Shown here in pieces: positions 48,963 through 58,277 of a stretch of DNA of 64,000 nt (its first letter is position 1; each line of letters begins with the position of its first letter). Position numbers and translations under genes: made by a program. This stretch comes from Papaver somniferum (Eukaryota > Streptophyta > Magnoliopsida > Ranunculales > Papaveraceae). Where the stretch lies: positions 193,374,827 to 193,438,826 of the forward strand of contig NC_039362.1 of NCBI RefSeq assembly GCF_003573695.1. The letters run 5' to 3'. The notes under the pieces were generated by a model. It was not told where the DNA came from. It saw only the letters and a program-made list of their open reading frames with translations, and ran no database searches.

Positions 48963-49047
48963 CATGATGTCTGGGTTGAAGTATGAGATTGGGAGTTGGA
49001 AATCGATATTGTAACCGAGAGATTAATCTCCCACTGTGGTCGCCAAT

Positions 49048-51009
49048 TGTTTGAGGGTGAAAATAGTTTCTTCTGGTTTCGGTAATTTCGTGTGTTGTGG
49101 GTGAGAAACGATTCTAAACCCTAAACAATGTACTGCAAGGGGGTACTCTAGATTCGAGAGATCAATCTGTACAAATCCGGCATAAACCAAGAAATGGTCG
49201 TTCCAGACTTGCTTCGTTCACAAAGTGAAGGAGAAAGGTTGGTTTTGGGGAGGGAAGCGAAGAGACTGTTGAGACCAGAATAGTTGATTCTGGAAGAGTA
49301 GTTGATTTGTGATTTTTATCGGAAAGTGGGAAGCTAAGAGATGGGAAATCTAGCAAACGTTTTCTGAGTGTTGTATGCTCTTGAACATAACTTGTTGTTC
49401 GGTGGAAATAGGTAATGCCTATTTATACAAGTCGCAACGAAACGTACCCTGGTCTCGTAAGAATTGGAAACGGTTTGAGTAAATGGAAGGAAACAGTAAT
49501 GGGTAACGCCTGGAATTGATGTTTCCATAATGAAGAAAACGTTTCACCATTACTCCTTATATTTACTAACCGCCTCATTCTTATGACACTTTCTTGTGAC
49601 GGGCGTAATGTATGTTGCACGTTGTAAACCGCCAAACCAATACCCTAATGAGCATCCCCCAGTTTGTGATATGTGTTGATGTCTCGAGTGTTTTCATGGA
49701 AAACATGTAGCATGTTGCTGTTGTTTGGCAAGTTGAGGTTGGGAGACTTGCCGGCTCGGTGGTGACCCTCGACGGTCGAGATTTTGCATCTTGAGAGGAA
49801 AGGTAGCCGTTGATTATTGCAACCCTTCGTTTGGTATCCAGCGGCATGAAAGCATGGCCGTCATGGCTTTGACATAGTTAGGTGTGGCCAAGCTAGGATT
49901 TTGGCATAGTTTAGGCGCGGCCAAAAACTAGGGTTTTGACATAGTTTGGGCACGACCAAAATTAGGGCTTGGCGTTGGGCCAAAGGCTTCCACGCGTTGG
50001 CTGGTGACCTTAGACGTCTAAGATCTGCATCTTAGATGGAAGAGTGGACGTTGATTGTTGCAACCCTTCGTTTTGGCAGCCAGCGGCGTGAAGGAAAGGA
50101 TGGCATGGTTTTGGCACAGTGGCGCGGCTGGCATGGTTGGCATGCCTTGGCGCGGAGATGTGGCTGGCACGACATGCCATTGGCACATGCGATATAGTTG
50201 GTATGACTTGGCGCGTAGAGGTTGTACGGCATGCCATTGGCACATGCGGCATGCCTTGACGCGGAGGTGTTGCTCGGCATGCCATTGGCACATGCGGCAT
50301 GGTTGGCATGCCTTGGCGTGGAAAGGTTGCACGGAATGACATTGGCACGTGTGGTGTGGCTGGCATGGTTGGCATGCCTTGGTGTGGAGATGTGGCTGGC
50401 ACGGCATGCCATTGGCACATGTGGTGCAGCTGGCATGGTTGTACGGCATGCCATTGGCACATGCGGCATGCCTAAACGCGGAGGTGTTGCACGACATGCC
50501 ATTGGCACATGCGGAATGGTTGGCATGCCTTGGCGTGGAAAGGTTGCACGGCATGCTATTGGCACGTGTGGTGTGGTTGACATTGTTGGCATGCTATTGG
50601 CACGTGTGGTGTGGTTGACATTGTTGGCATGCCTTGGTGCGGAGATGTGGCTGGCACGGTATGCCATTGGCACATGTGGTGCGGCTGGCATGGTTGGCAT
50701 GCCTTTGCGCGGAGATGTGGTTGGCACGGCATGCCATTGGCACATGTGGTGCGGCTGGCATGGTTGGCATGCCTTGGCGCGGAGATGTGGATGGCACGGC
50801 ATGCCATTGGCACATACGGTATGGGAATTAGGGTTTGGCCTATCGAAACCCTAATTAACATTAAAAAAGGTACCCTGGTAATTTTTCGCAGACATATTAA
50901 AGGGTTCAATAAATGCGCTAGGTGGAGACATTATTACTCAAGTTCTGTGACGTCACAGTCTGACTAGGGTTTTACGATTTTAACCCTAAACTGAAAACCA
51001 CCATCAATA
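49048..51009 (-). repeat. 5' LTR of the Tat-like element (1,962 bp)
   Basis: TG...TA ends (the last base pair has probably mutated from CA). Similar to 41532-44253 throughout, apart from array length and the 153-bp block. Confidence 0.85.
50101..50818. repeat. 70-bp minisatellite array, about 10 units, in the right LTR
   Basis: Same unit as in the left LTR with fewer and less regular copies. One ~57-bp segment with GTGGTGTGGTTGACATTGTT is doubled at about 50567-50634. Confidence 0.9.
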
Positions 51010-52436
51010 CCTTCGTAACAACAAGCTTCCTCTCTTTGTTGTGTTTTTACTGGTGTAGCCTCCTATTCGGAGAGGAGAGTAACCTAATTAGTTTAAAGTC
51101 TTCTTTGGTATTGAGAAGCTCTAGCGTGTACCGTTGGTGGGAAACTAGATAATTGCGGTTTATATTTTGTTTTCATTGATTTGATTGACTAACGGTGGTT
51201 GAAATCTGATTGCACCTAGTTTGTTTATGCTTGAGAATCTTCTCTTCTGATATAAGATTCACTCAAACTAGTTCAGAGTGTCGACAAGGATCTTTAAACT
51301 GTTGTTAGTTCTAAAGACGATCTTGTGATAATCCATTATTAACAGACTCCATTCTGTGCGCGATTGATCACAATAGATTCAAGTGATTGTGTGCAAGTTA
51401 TTATTGAACGATTACTTCGGTAATTGAACAAGATAGATCTAAGGTCCTGACGAAGGAGTTTATGTTAAGATAAACAGAAGAGCCTTTGTCCGACTCATAT
51501 CACTTGGTTGAAGAGAGTTGATACCAAACAGATTTGTTGTTCCTTTACTGTTTGGAATACGAACCAAAATAATTTTTCCAAGTACGTGACTTATTTATAA
51601 GTTGGAGGCGTGGGAATACAGACGGAACTAGGTGAACTATAGGTTTAGTTGCTTGGTCTCAACTGTACGAAGTTAGGTGTAATTTTGTGTAGCGGCTTAA
51701 TCCTGAGAGTATTCAATTCTGGACAAGGTCCCGGGGTTTTTCTGCATTTGTGGTTTCCTCGTTAAAAAAATCTTGTTGTGTCATTTACTTTATATTTCCG
51801 CATTATAATTGTTTTATTATAATTAAAGTAAATCACACAAACGTTAATTCCTATGTATTTGATAAGTGAATCCTATTGTGTTTGGTTAAGTCCGAACCTT
51901 TTTATCAATTAACATACTTCGTTGTTGTATTGTCTCGATCTCGTATCCATAGACGATCACACGAAGTGTGAACCTATTAGTTGTATTATCTCGACTTAGT
52001 CCATAGACAATCACTTTCGGAGAAAGGACTTATAGGTAGGAAAAGTTTTAGCTTGAGGTATATTTGGGTACCCTCGCCTTTTCAGTGCGGTATTAGGTTT
52101 CCCAGTTGCTAGAGTTATCCCTTATATAGTCTTCAAATCATGCTTTGCAATCAATATTACCTTGGTAACAAAGCATTCAATATTCACCGTTAGATGAAAA
52201 TCTGATTAAATTCAAGCTAATATCTTTCAACTGTTAGATTGACTTAGCTTGTTATGCACAAATGAAATGTACCTTCATTTAGATATGGGTAACCGTACCT
52301 AAACGTGTACACCTAATTGGCTCAACAATAGTTAACAGAAGTTATCCATATACACTTTCATATCAAGGGTGATATAATGAACACTGTGCATGAGTTTTGC
52401 ACCATAGGTACCATTAATTTTAATCATATATAATTC

Positions 52437-53215
52437 TACTTTTATTATTATTGTCCCTAAAAAGGACCATATTGAGATTATAAAAGATTGTAGACCTATT
52501 TGTTTACTCGCTAGTGTATCTCAGATCATTGCAAAAGTCATAGCTACAACACTGAAGTTGGTTATGGATAAGCTTATATCTAAGGTACAATGTGCTTATA
52601 TTGAAGGTGGGCAAATTATTGATGGTACCTTGATTGCTAATGAGATAGTAGATTCTACACTCAGGTCCGAGAGTGCTGGAGTTGTTTGCAAAATTGATCT
52701 TGAAAATACCTTTGATAGAATTAACTGGAGATACCTTGAACTTGTGTTGAACCAAATGGGTTTCGTCGGAAAATTGTGTAATTGGTTGAGATTCCATTAT
52801 TCTACTTCTTCCTTTTCGGTGCTCATAAATGGATCTTCTTTAGGTTACTTCAATAGCTCAAGGGGTGTCAGACAAGGTTGTCCAATCTCTCATCTTCTGT
52901 TTAATACTGCGATGAAAGGTTTCTCAAGATTCATGGATAGGGATGCTAATCAAGGATTATTCAGTGGTTTCTCAGTTTCCCCTACAAGTATCACTGTTAA
53001 TCACCTTCATTATGCAGATGATACTCTTTTTTCATAGACAATAAAAAGTAGGAATTACATAACTTGTTTTCTACCTTACATTTTTTTGAGTTCATAGCTG
53101 GTTTGAAGATAAACACTTCAAAAACAAGACTCATTCTTGTTGGAGAGGTGCCAGAGTTATCCATTTGGCAGAAGAATTTGGTTGCGCAAAGGATTGCCTA
53201 CCCTTTCTCTTTATG
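52437..53215 (+). pseudogene. L1-type LINE reverse transcriptase fragment
   Basis: The + strand frame reads IIIVPKKDHIEIIKDCRPIC (RT block 1), ASVSQIIAKVIATTLK, GVVCKIDLENTFDRINW (block with the first catalytic Asp), FSVLINGSSLGYF, SRGVRQGCPISHLLF and NHLHYADDTLFS (YADD catalytic box), then a stop at 53035-53037. After a shift, LKINTSKTRLILVGEVPE follows. Both catalytic motifs are intact, but the endonuclease and the C-terminal half are absent. An A-rich run (53322-53335) lies 100 bp beyond. Overlap of the RT blocks with 27440-29230 shows that this is a different LINE copy. Confidence 0.85.
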
Positions 53216-54500
53216 TTTTTAGTTTTAGTTTTCTTTTCTCCTTATTTCATTAGGAGATTTATGTCCCTCACCTGTTTCTGCTTTTACTTTTTTCTATTTA
53301 CAATTTCTTACATAGTTTGAAATAAAAAAAAACGGAATCGCCTCGTACTTTGGAGAGAACGTTTGCAGTTGTGAATGAAAAAAGATTAAACTCACAACTG
53401 TTATCCTTAAACGCGTTTTCATTAAGCGTTTTATGGAAATTTATCAGAAAATCATCACCCATTTTTATATTTAGAATAAGAAAATGTGCGCTCCACGTAG
53501 CAAATTACTTTATAAACTTTTCTTTTATTCCTTTTTTTCCATCTTTCCAAGTTGAATTCTCATAAAAATTAGTCTTGGAATGGAATTATCACAGTTCTCT
53601 TTTATTCACCTCCAAGAAGATGATTCGTTTCATTTTTCACATAAACAAAAGAATTATCCATTTGAGCAAAAAAAAAAAAATAGTTGGATAGGTAATTTGA
53701 GACCGCTAGTGGGAGGTTTATATTTCATATTTTTCTTAAACTGAAACATATAGATAAATTTTTTTCCATCAAACTCATCCATTTTTATGAAATTGTACGT
53801 ACCTTCGCTTTTTCTAGTCGCAAAATTAATCCAAATATCTTCCAAAAATTTTATATCCAAAAGTATTTGGAACTTAACTTCACATTTGGTTAAAATTATG
53901 TGTAACTGGGCCTAACATTTACAGCCAGCAGTCAACTGTAGTACACTTTACCAATCAGACACTTAATCACATAGTGTTAAAATTCATTCCATCAGTTCTA
54001 CTTCCATAAACTGTGGCTTAAAAAACTCTAAAATTTTGTCATCTTAAAAGATTAAACTTTGGAATCCAAAGTGAAACAAATAATAAGTTTGTATTTCATC
54101 CGTTTTCAATTTTTTGGTTTTTTGTTAAAAAGTTAGGTTTTGGGTCTGGTTGTTTTTCTTTTTTTCCGATTTTCAGAGAAAAAAAACCACCAAAATATTC
54201 GTCGGTAAAAAATATTTATATTTACACGGTTTCCAAATATTTTTAATCCTGATTGTTTTCCTTTTTTCCGATTTTCAAAAAGAAAAACCACAAAAAAAAA
54301 AATATTTATGTTTGCACTTTTCCAAGTATTTTAAATCCGGCAGCACCAACTATTTTAAGAACCGAATGGCATTTAATTTGGGCAAATTTTTATTTAATGA
54401 ATATTTTTGCAAGTATTATCACACCCGGTGTAGCACAATTTGGGATGTGATGAATGAGTGCCACGGTAAACAAGTACATTTAACCTAGTAAAAAGAACAA
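53216..54500. other. Intergenic, no gene; AT-rich with a tandem duplication
   Basis: Only short frames. TTTTTCCGATTTTCA(G/A)A(G/A)A followed by A-rich sequence and AAAATATTTAT(A/G)TTT is duplicated at about 54157-54225 and 54262-54320. Confidence 0.5.
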
Positions 54501-55762
54501 GAATAGGGACAAATCCAGGTACTATAAGTATCCCTTAAGATTTGCTAAAAAAGAATCTTGTCTTTACAAGTAGGAATCCCTAGGGGTAAAAAGCATACTC
54601 CTCCCAGAGGAAGGTAAAACACTTTCACTAAGCTCTTTGTGAAATCTAGGGTTAGGGGTTTTCTTTTCTACTTGAAATTTACTTGATGTTTTGGACTTGA
54701 ATCTTTGTTTTCTTCTGTTGAAATACATTTGAATAGTTACTGAGAGAGATTCTAGGGTAAAATTGAGGTTTTTCAGCTAGGTTGTTCTAAACTTAGGATT
54801 CTTGAGTATCACTTTAGTAAAGCTTTTAGTGTGCTTCTTGAGTGCTGCTTGTTAATGAATGTAGCATCTGTCTAGTGATTATTGTGAATGCTAGAATCAA
54901 TGGGTAGGTTTTTTTTTGATAATTTTGTTAAAATTTGTGTAAGACCCATAGATTTAATCTCGATTGGTCTCGAAAGTTGTTGTATTAGAGAAACTAGCTA
55001 TATGTATTGAATGTTCAAATTGACTGTAAGAAATCAAGCTTTGTATTGGTGTAATTGAAAGTAGGGGTTTTGTTGAATTACATGGCATTCTTACAATCAA
55101 GTGTTGTAATGGTGTAATTGGAAGGAGGGGTTTCATTGTATAACATGGTATTGTAGAGTGTTAATCAATCTATTTTGGTTTTAACGTTAGAGGTATTCTG
55201 TCATTCTTTTGTGTTTGGGCAAAATGTTTTTAGAATTTAGAATTGATTTCATCTTATCCCAAGCATTGTAGTGATGTAATTGGAATGAGGGGTTTCATTG
55301 TATAACATGGCATTGCAGAGTGTTAACCTATTTTTGGTTTTTATGTTAGAGGTATTCTATCGCTCTTTTGTGTTTCGGCTAAATGTTTTTAGAACTTAGA
55401 GAACCTTAAACTGGATTAGTTGTTCAGCTTGTGTGTTTTATTATTCCAAAATACTAGATTCTTATAGACTGCAAGATTTTTGATGCCCTTTTTCTGTCTT
55501 CTTTGGATTTCTCATTTATTTTTGGTTTCTTTTTGCAGCTGTGACCTTGCAAGTGCCCTCAGAACAATTGTAGCACATTAGGAGCTGACGCTTAAGTTAT
55601 TAAATCCGTCAAGAAGGGGTATGTCTCGTTCATCTCTGTTAATATCCAAAGATGATGTGAGTTTATGAGGTAAAAAATCGTCTTTCTATCCCTTTGGTTT
55701 GTTACGGGGCAAAACCTATCCTATTGCTTCTTCAGAAAAGTTGTATATAAGAAGCGGAACTG
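54501..55762 (+). other. Upstream/leader region of the F-box gene with a 164-bp duplication
   Basis: No coding is seen. GGGGTTTCATTGTATAACAT and TTAGAGGTATTCT blocks occur at about 55103-55240 and again at 55267-55400, with a weaker third copy before 55100. A 5' leader intron is plausible, with an acceptor at about 55539 (TTTTTGCAG). Confidence 0.45.
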
Positions 55763-57016
55763 ATGGATTTCGATTTTTTAAAGCAAATGAAGAATTATCC
55801 TTGCAAGAACTTTTCAACTTCAATTATGAACCTTCCAGATGACTGCTTTGCTCTTATCCTACAACTGCTTAATAGACCAATGGATCGTAATTCATTTGGT
55901 TTGACTTGTCATCGGTGGCTTCATATACAGAATTCAAGTCGACGGAAACTATGGTTCAATCATTATCATCATCCACTTGCGAAAGTTAGCCCTCACAGCT
56001 ATTCTTTTCGACTTACTAAGTTATTGACTCGTTTCCAACAGCTAAATTTTTTATCTTTATCTCACTGCACCGAGTTACCAGATTCAGCTTTATCCCACTT
56101 ACAAATCTATGGATCAAACATTCAGACCCTGTATTTAGAGTGTTGCTTAGCCATTACAGACTATGGATTCTCTTTGATGGCTTCCGGATGCTCTCGTTTA
56201 ACGTCTATAAGTCTGTACCGGTGTAATATTAGCGATGTTGGATTAGAATACTTGGCTAAATCTTGCTCATCTTTACAGAAGGTAAACCTTTCCTGGTGCG
56301 GAATCACTGATACAGGTATAATATCCTTGGGTGAATCATGTTCGTCCTTGCAGAAGTTGAACCTTTCAAATTGTGGGTCGGTTTCTGATAGGGGCATAAG
56401 ATATCTCTCACAAGCATGCCGGCAACTCTGCTCAATCACCATCTCATACTGTGAAAGGATCACCGGCGTTGGCTTTCGTGGGTTTTCAGAAACCTTAACT
56501 TCTGTCGAAGCAGTTTCCTGTAAACTTGAACCAGAAGGTATACAAGCAATTGTTAGCGGAGGTGGGCTTGAATATCTTGACCTCTCGGGTCTTGTTCCCG
56601 TTGTGACGCGATTGGACAGGGTTGGAGGGGGATTTACGAAGAATCTACGAGTTCTTAATCTTCGAAACTGTCGTGATGTACGCAACACAGCAGTGATTAA
56701 AATTTCAAAAGGGTGTCCGTTATTACAGGAATGGAACTTAGCACATTGTCATAACATTGATCTTGATGGATGGAAAGCTATTGGGTCGAATTGTCATAAC
56801 CTAGAGATACTGCATGTAAACATGTGTTGGAATTTACGTGATTCAGGGTTGCACGCATTGCTTTCTGACGGATGCAGGCGTCTATCGAAGTTATACATTT
56901 CAAATTGTAATGGTCGAATCAGTTATTTCACAATCCAGCAGTTCAAGTGCAGAAGAAGTGATGTGAAGATCAAGGAAAAGGAAGTACAGGGTACAAAAAC
57001 TAAGAACATCTTCTGA
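55763..57016 (+). CDS. F-box/LRR-repeat protein, FBL12-like, 417 aa
   Basis: Single-exon frame from ATG 55763 to TGA 57016. The F-box starts at about residue 21 (IMNLPDDCFALILQLLNRP, then NSFGLTCHRWLHIQ). From about residue 85 to 390 come repeated leucine-rich units of the cysteine-containing plant type, e.g. LNFLSLSHCTELPDSALSHL, LQKVNLSWCGITDTGI, LQKLNLSNCGSVSDRGI, LRVLNLRNCRDVRNTAV and PLLQEWNLAHCHNIDLDGW. This order and wording match Arabidopsis F-box/LRR-repeat protein 12 as I know it. Such proteins act in SCF ubiquitin ligases: the F-box docks on SKP1/ASK and the LRR arc selects the target, which is not known here. The C-terminus (RSDVKIKEKEVQGTKTKN) is charged and short. It is the intact relative of the pseudogene at 19481. 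It converges on the desaturase gene, with 1.26 kb between stop codons. Confidence 0.85.
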   Translation: MDFDFLKQMKNYPCKNFSTSIMNLPDDCFALILQLLNRPMDRNSFGLTCHRWLHIQNSSRRKLWFNHYHHPLAKVSPHSYSFRLTKLLTRFQQLNFLSLSHCTELPDSALSHLQIYGSNIQTLYLECCLAITDYGFSLMASGCSRLTSISLYRCNISDVGLEYLAKSCSSLQKVNLSWCGITDTGIISLGESCSSLQKLNLSNCGSVSDRGIRYLSQACRQLCSITISYCERITGVGFRGFSETLTSVEAVSCKLEPEGIQAIVSGGGLEYLDLSGLVPVVTRLDRVGGGFTKNLRVLNLRNCRDVRNTAVIKISKGCPLLQEWNLAHCHNIDLDGWKAIGSNCHNLEILHVNMCWNLRDSGLHALLSDGCRRLSKLYISNCNGRISYFTIQQFKCRRSDVKIKEKEVQGTKTKNIF

Positions 57017-58277
57017 GCTTCCAAGATCCATTTTTCCTTTTTGGCTGTTACTTACAGAAGTACAGTTTCATGAGCTGTTACCTACAAAAATGTCGTTCTT
57101 TTTTGTGTTTCTTGCTGAATGCTTGGAATTTGTAGGAAAAGCTTTGCAGGTAGGATACCTTTTAATGCCGATCTTTTTTGTGTTTTTTGCTGAACCAGTT
57201 CAATGCGTGGAATTTGTAGGAAAAGCTTCGCAAGTAGGCTACTTTTTGAAACATGCTTGTATGTTGTATCCAGTACAAAATACTGCATTTGCAGAGCTAC
57301 TTGGTTGTATATTTTTTGAAACATGGCTTGTATCAACACTGATGGAATTTTGTCTATGGCTAGTAATATTTTATCTACTTCAGAAGTTGCAGAAATGAGA
57401 TGGTAAGCATCACTCTTGCAGAATCCTTGCAAGCTTGATCATCATCGAACGCGGCATTCTATTTTTTGTTCTGTAACACATTCCCTACTGCTGAGAATTC
57501 CTTTCTGGCCTTGGTGCATTGTTTATAGGATATTCTATTTTTTGTTCTGTAACACATTCCCTACTGCTGAGAATTCCTTTCTGGCCTTGGTGCATTGTTT
57601 ATAGGATTCCAGGACTAAGCTTTATTTTTACCCTCCCCTTCAGGGAGATTTTCCAACTTGCTTTGCCACAATGTTGCAATCTTATGTTGCAGTGTTCAGA
57701 CCACTATTTAGCTGCAATCTTATGTTGCAGTGCCGCAGCTTGGACCATTTTAAATTTGAGTAAATGCGCGTTAACAGAAATACAACAAAGGAAACTTGTG
57801 ACATTCATCTGCACAGAAAATTTCTTAGTCGAGAGCCTCATACATCTTTCATCATGGATTCATTGTTGTAAAGGAGGCAAAGCGACTATATGTCAGCATT
57901 ACAAACCAACCCGCTACTGATAGAGCCACAAACTCATTGCAATAGATGATTACTACTAAAGAGACCTTAATTTCTAAGCCAAAAAAGGAAACATATAAAC
58001 GAAACACATTGAACAAAAACAAAAGGAAACAAACTATACTACCTCCCCCTAATCACCCCAATATTTGATATACTTATGAGATTAAACACGCAAAAGAAAC
58101 GTAAGAGTCTCTATCACGATACCCACTGGACAATCCAACAACTGCAATCCCTACTTCATCTCCTCGTACAAAAGGGAGCATCAAAATGGAACATTGAGAT
58201 AATTTCCATTTCTATCTCTAAAATGTCTGAAGAGATTAGTAAAGAGAGCACCTGAACTCAGACTCTACAATGCCAGT
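57017..58277. other. 3' region between convergent genes, with tandem duplications
   Basis: Contains an ~80-bp diverged duplication (TGGAATTTGTAGGAAAAGCT at about 57124 and 57209), a 76-bp perfect duplication, and GCAATCTTATGTTGCAGTG twice (57676 and 57715). Open frames here follow the repeats and show no family. Nothing else is recognised. Confidence 0.55.
57456..57607. repeat. Perfect 76-bp tandem duplication
   Basis: 57456-57531 and 57532-57607 (ATTCTATTTTTTGTTCTG ... TTTATAGGAT) are identical by eye, so the duplication is recent or an assembly/sequencing effect. Confidence 0.85.

Larger units (their letters stand above)
41532..51009 (-). mobile_element. Tat-like Ty3/gypsy retroelement, apparently non-autonomous, with antisense PMD gene
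   Basis: Two direct LTRs (41532-44253 and 49048-51009) start TGTTTGAGGG and end CATCAACA/CATCAATA, flanked by the duplication CCTTC (41527-41531 and 51010-51014). The element reads on the minus strand. Next to the right LTR the minus strand reads ATTGGCGACCACAGTGGG (49047-49030), a primer-binding-site position. Next to the left LTR it reads AGCAGGGGACTTAA (44267-44254), a polypurine tract. The 4.8 kb interior has no gag, protease, RT or integrase that I can find. It holds a PMD-type gene on the opposite strand. Antisense extra ORFs with a PMD are known from Tat-lineage gypsy elements, which supports the lineage call. The LTRs are full of 70-bp repeats. Confidence 0.75.
39987..52084 (+). mobile_element. 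Copia-like LTR (solo or truncated), plus orientation, split by the Tat-like element
   Basis: Starts TGCATTTTAGAGCATTGATC at 39987 and ends CGCCTTTTCA at 52084. The first part (39987-41531) resembles the start of the 29668-32051 LTR read on the other strand (TTGATCGGTTGAA versus CTGATCGGTCAAA; TGTCAAGTTTGGTTGTCA versus TGTCAAGTTTAGTTGTCA). The last part (51015-52084) has the GGTCCCGGGGTTTTTCTGCA and TGGTTTCCTCGTTAA phrases, found inverted in that LTR too. So it is a related family in opposite orientation, about 2.6 kb without the insert. The host LTR resumes at 52085. A clear target duplication was not seen (possibly GTG), so the ends are approximate. Confidence 0.6.
29668..52370 (-). mobile_element. 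Copia-like LTR retrotransposon (SIRE-type layout), minus strand, heavily invaded
   Basis: A ~2.4 kb LTR at 29668-32051 is repeated in the same orientation, in pieces, at 35464-36226, 39702-39986 and 52085-52370. Shared phrases include TTTCAAGA(A/G)AATCAACTAGACAG, CGAACTGATTGAACTTACGC and AATATTCACCGTTAGATGAA. Read on the minus strand, a tract AAATAGGGAGAT lies just before TGTTAGAGAACTG at 32051, the usual polypurine-tract/3'-LTR joint. The second LTR lacks its last ~1 kb beyond 52370. Internal DNA (32052-35463) retains only scraps of gag-like coding. Copia/SIRE assignment rests on layout and the polypurine region, not on a visible pol. Confidence 0.6.

Noticed and set aside
50010..50854. Open frames of up to 256 codons in the right LTR
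   Set aside because: Same minisatellite artefact as in the left LTR.
39987..52084. A clean target duplication for the copia-like LTR
   Set aside because: Flanks read GGAGG before and GTGCGG after. Only GTG could be shared, and placing it conflicts with a TG start, so no duplication is claimed.
27440..53215. That the two LINE pieces flanking the retrotransposon pile are halves of one LINE split by insertion
   Set aside because: Both contain the same RT blocks (VLxNG...RGxRQ and the xxDD box), so they overlap and must be two copies.
57519..57920. 133-codon frame after the F-box gene
   Set aside because: Starts inside the 76-bp tandem duplication and shows no family; probably 3' untranslated or intergenic sequence.
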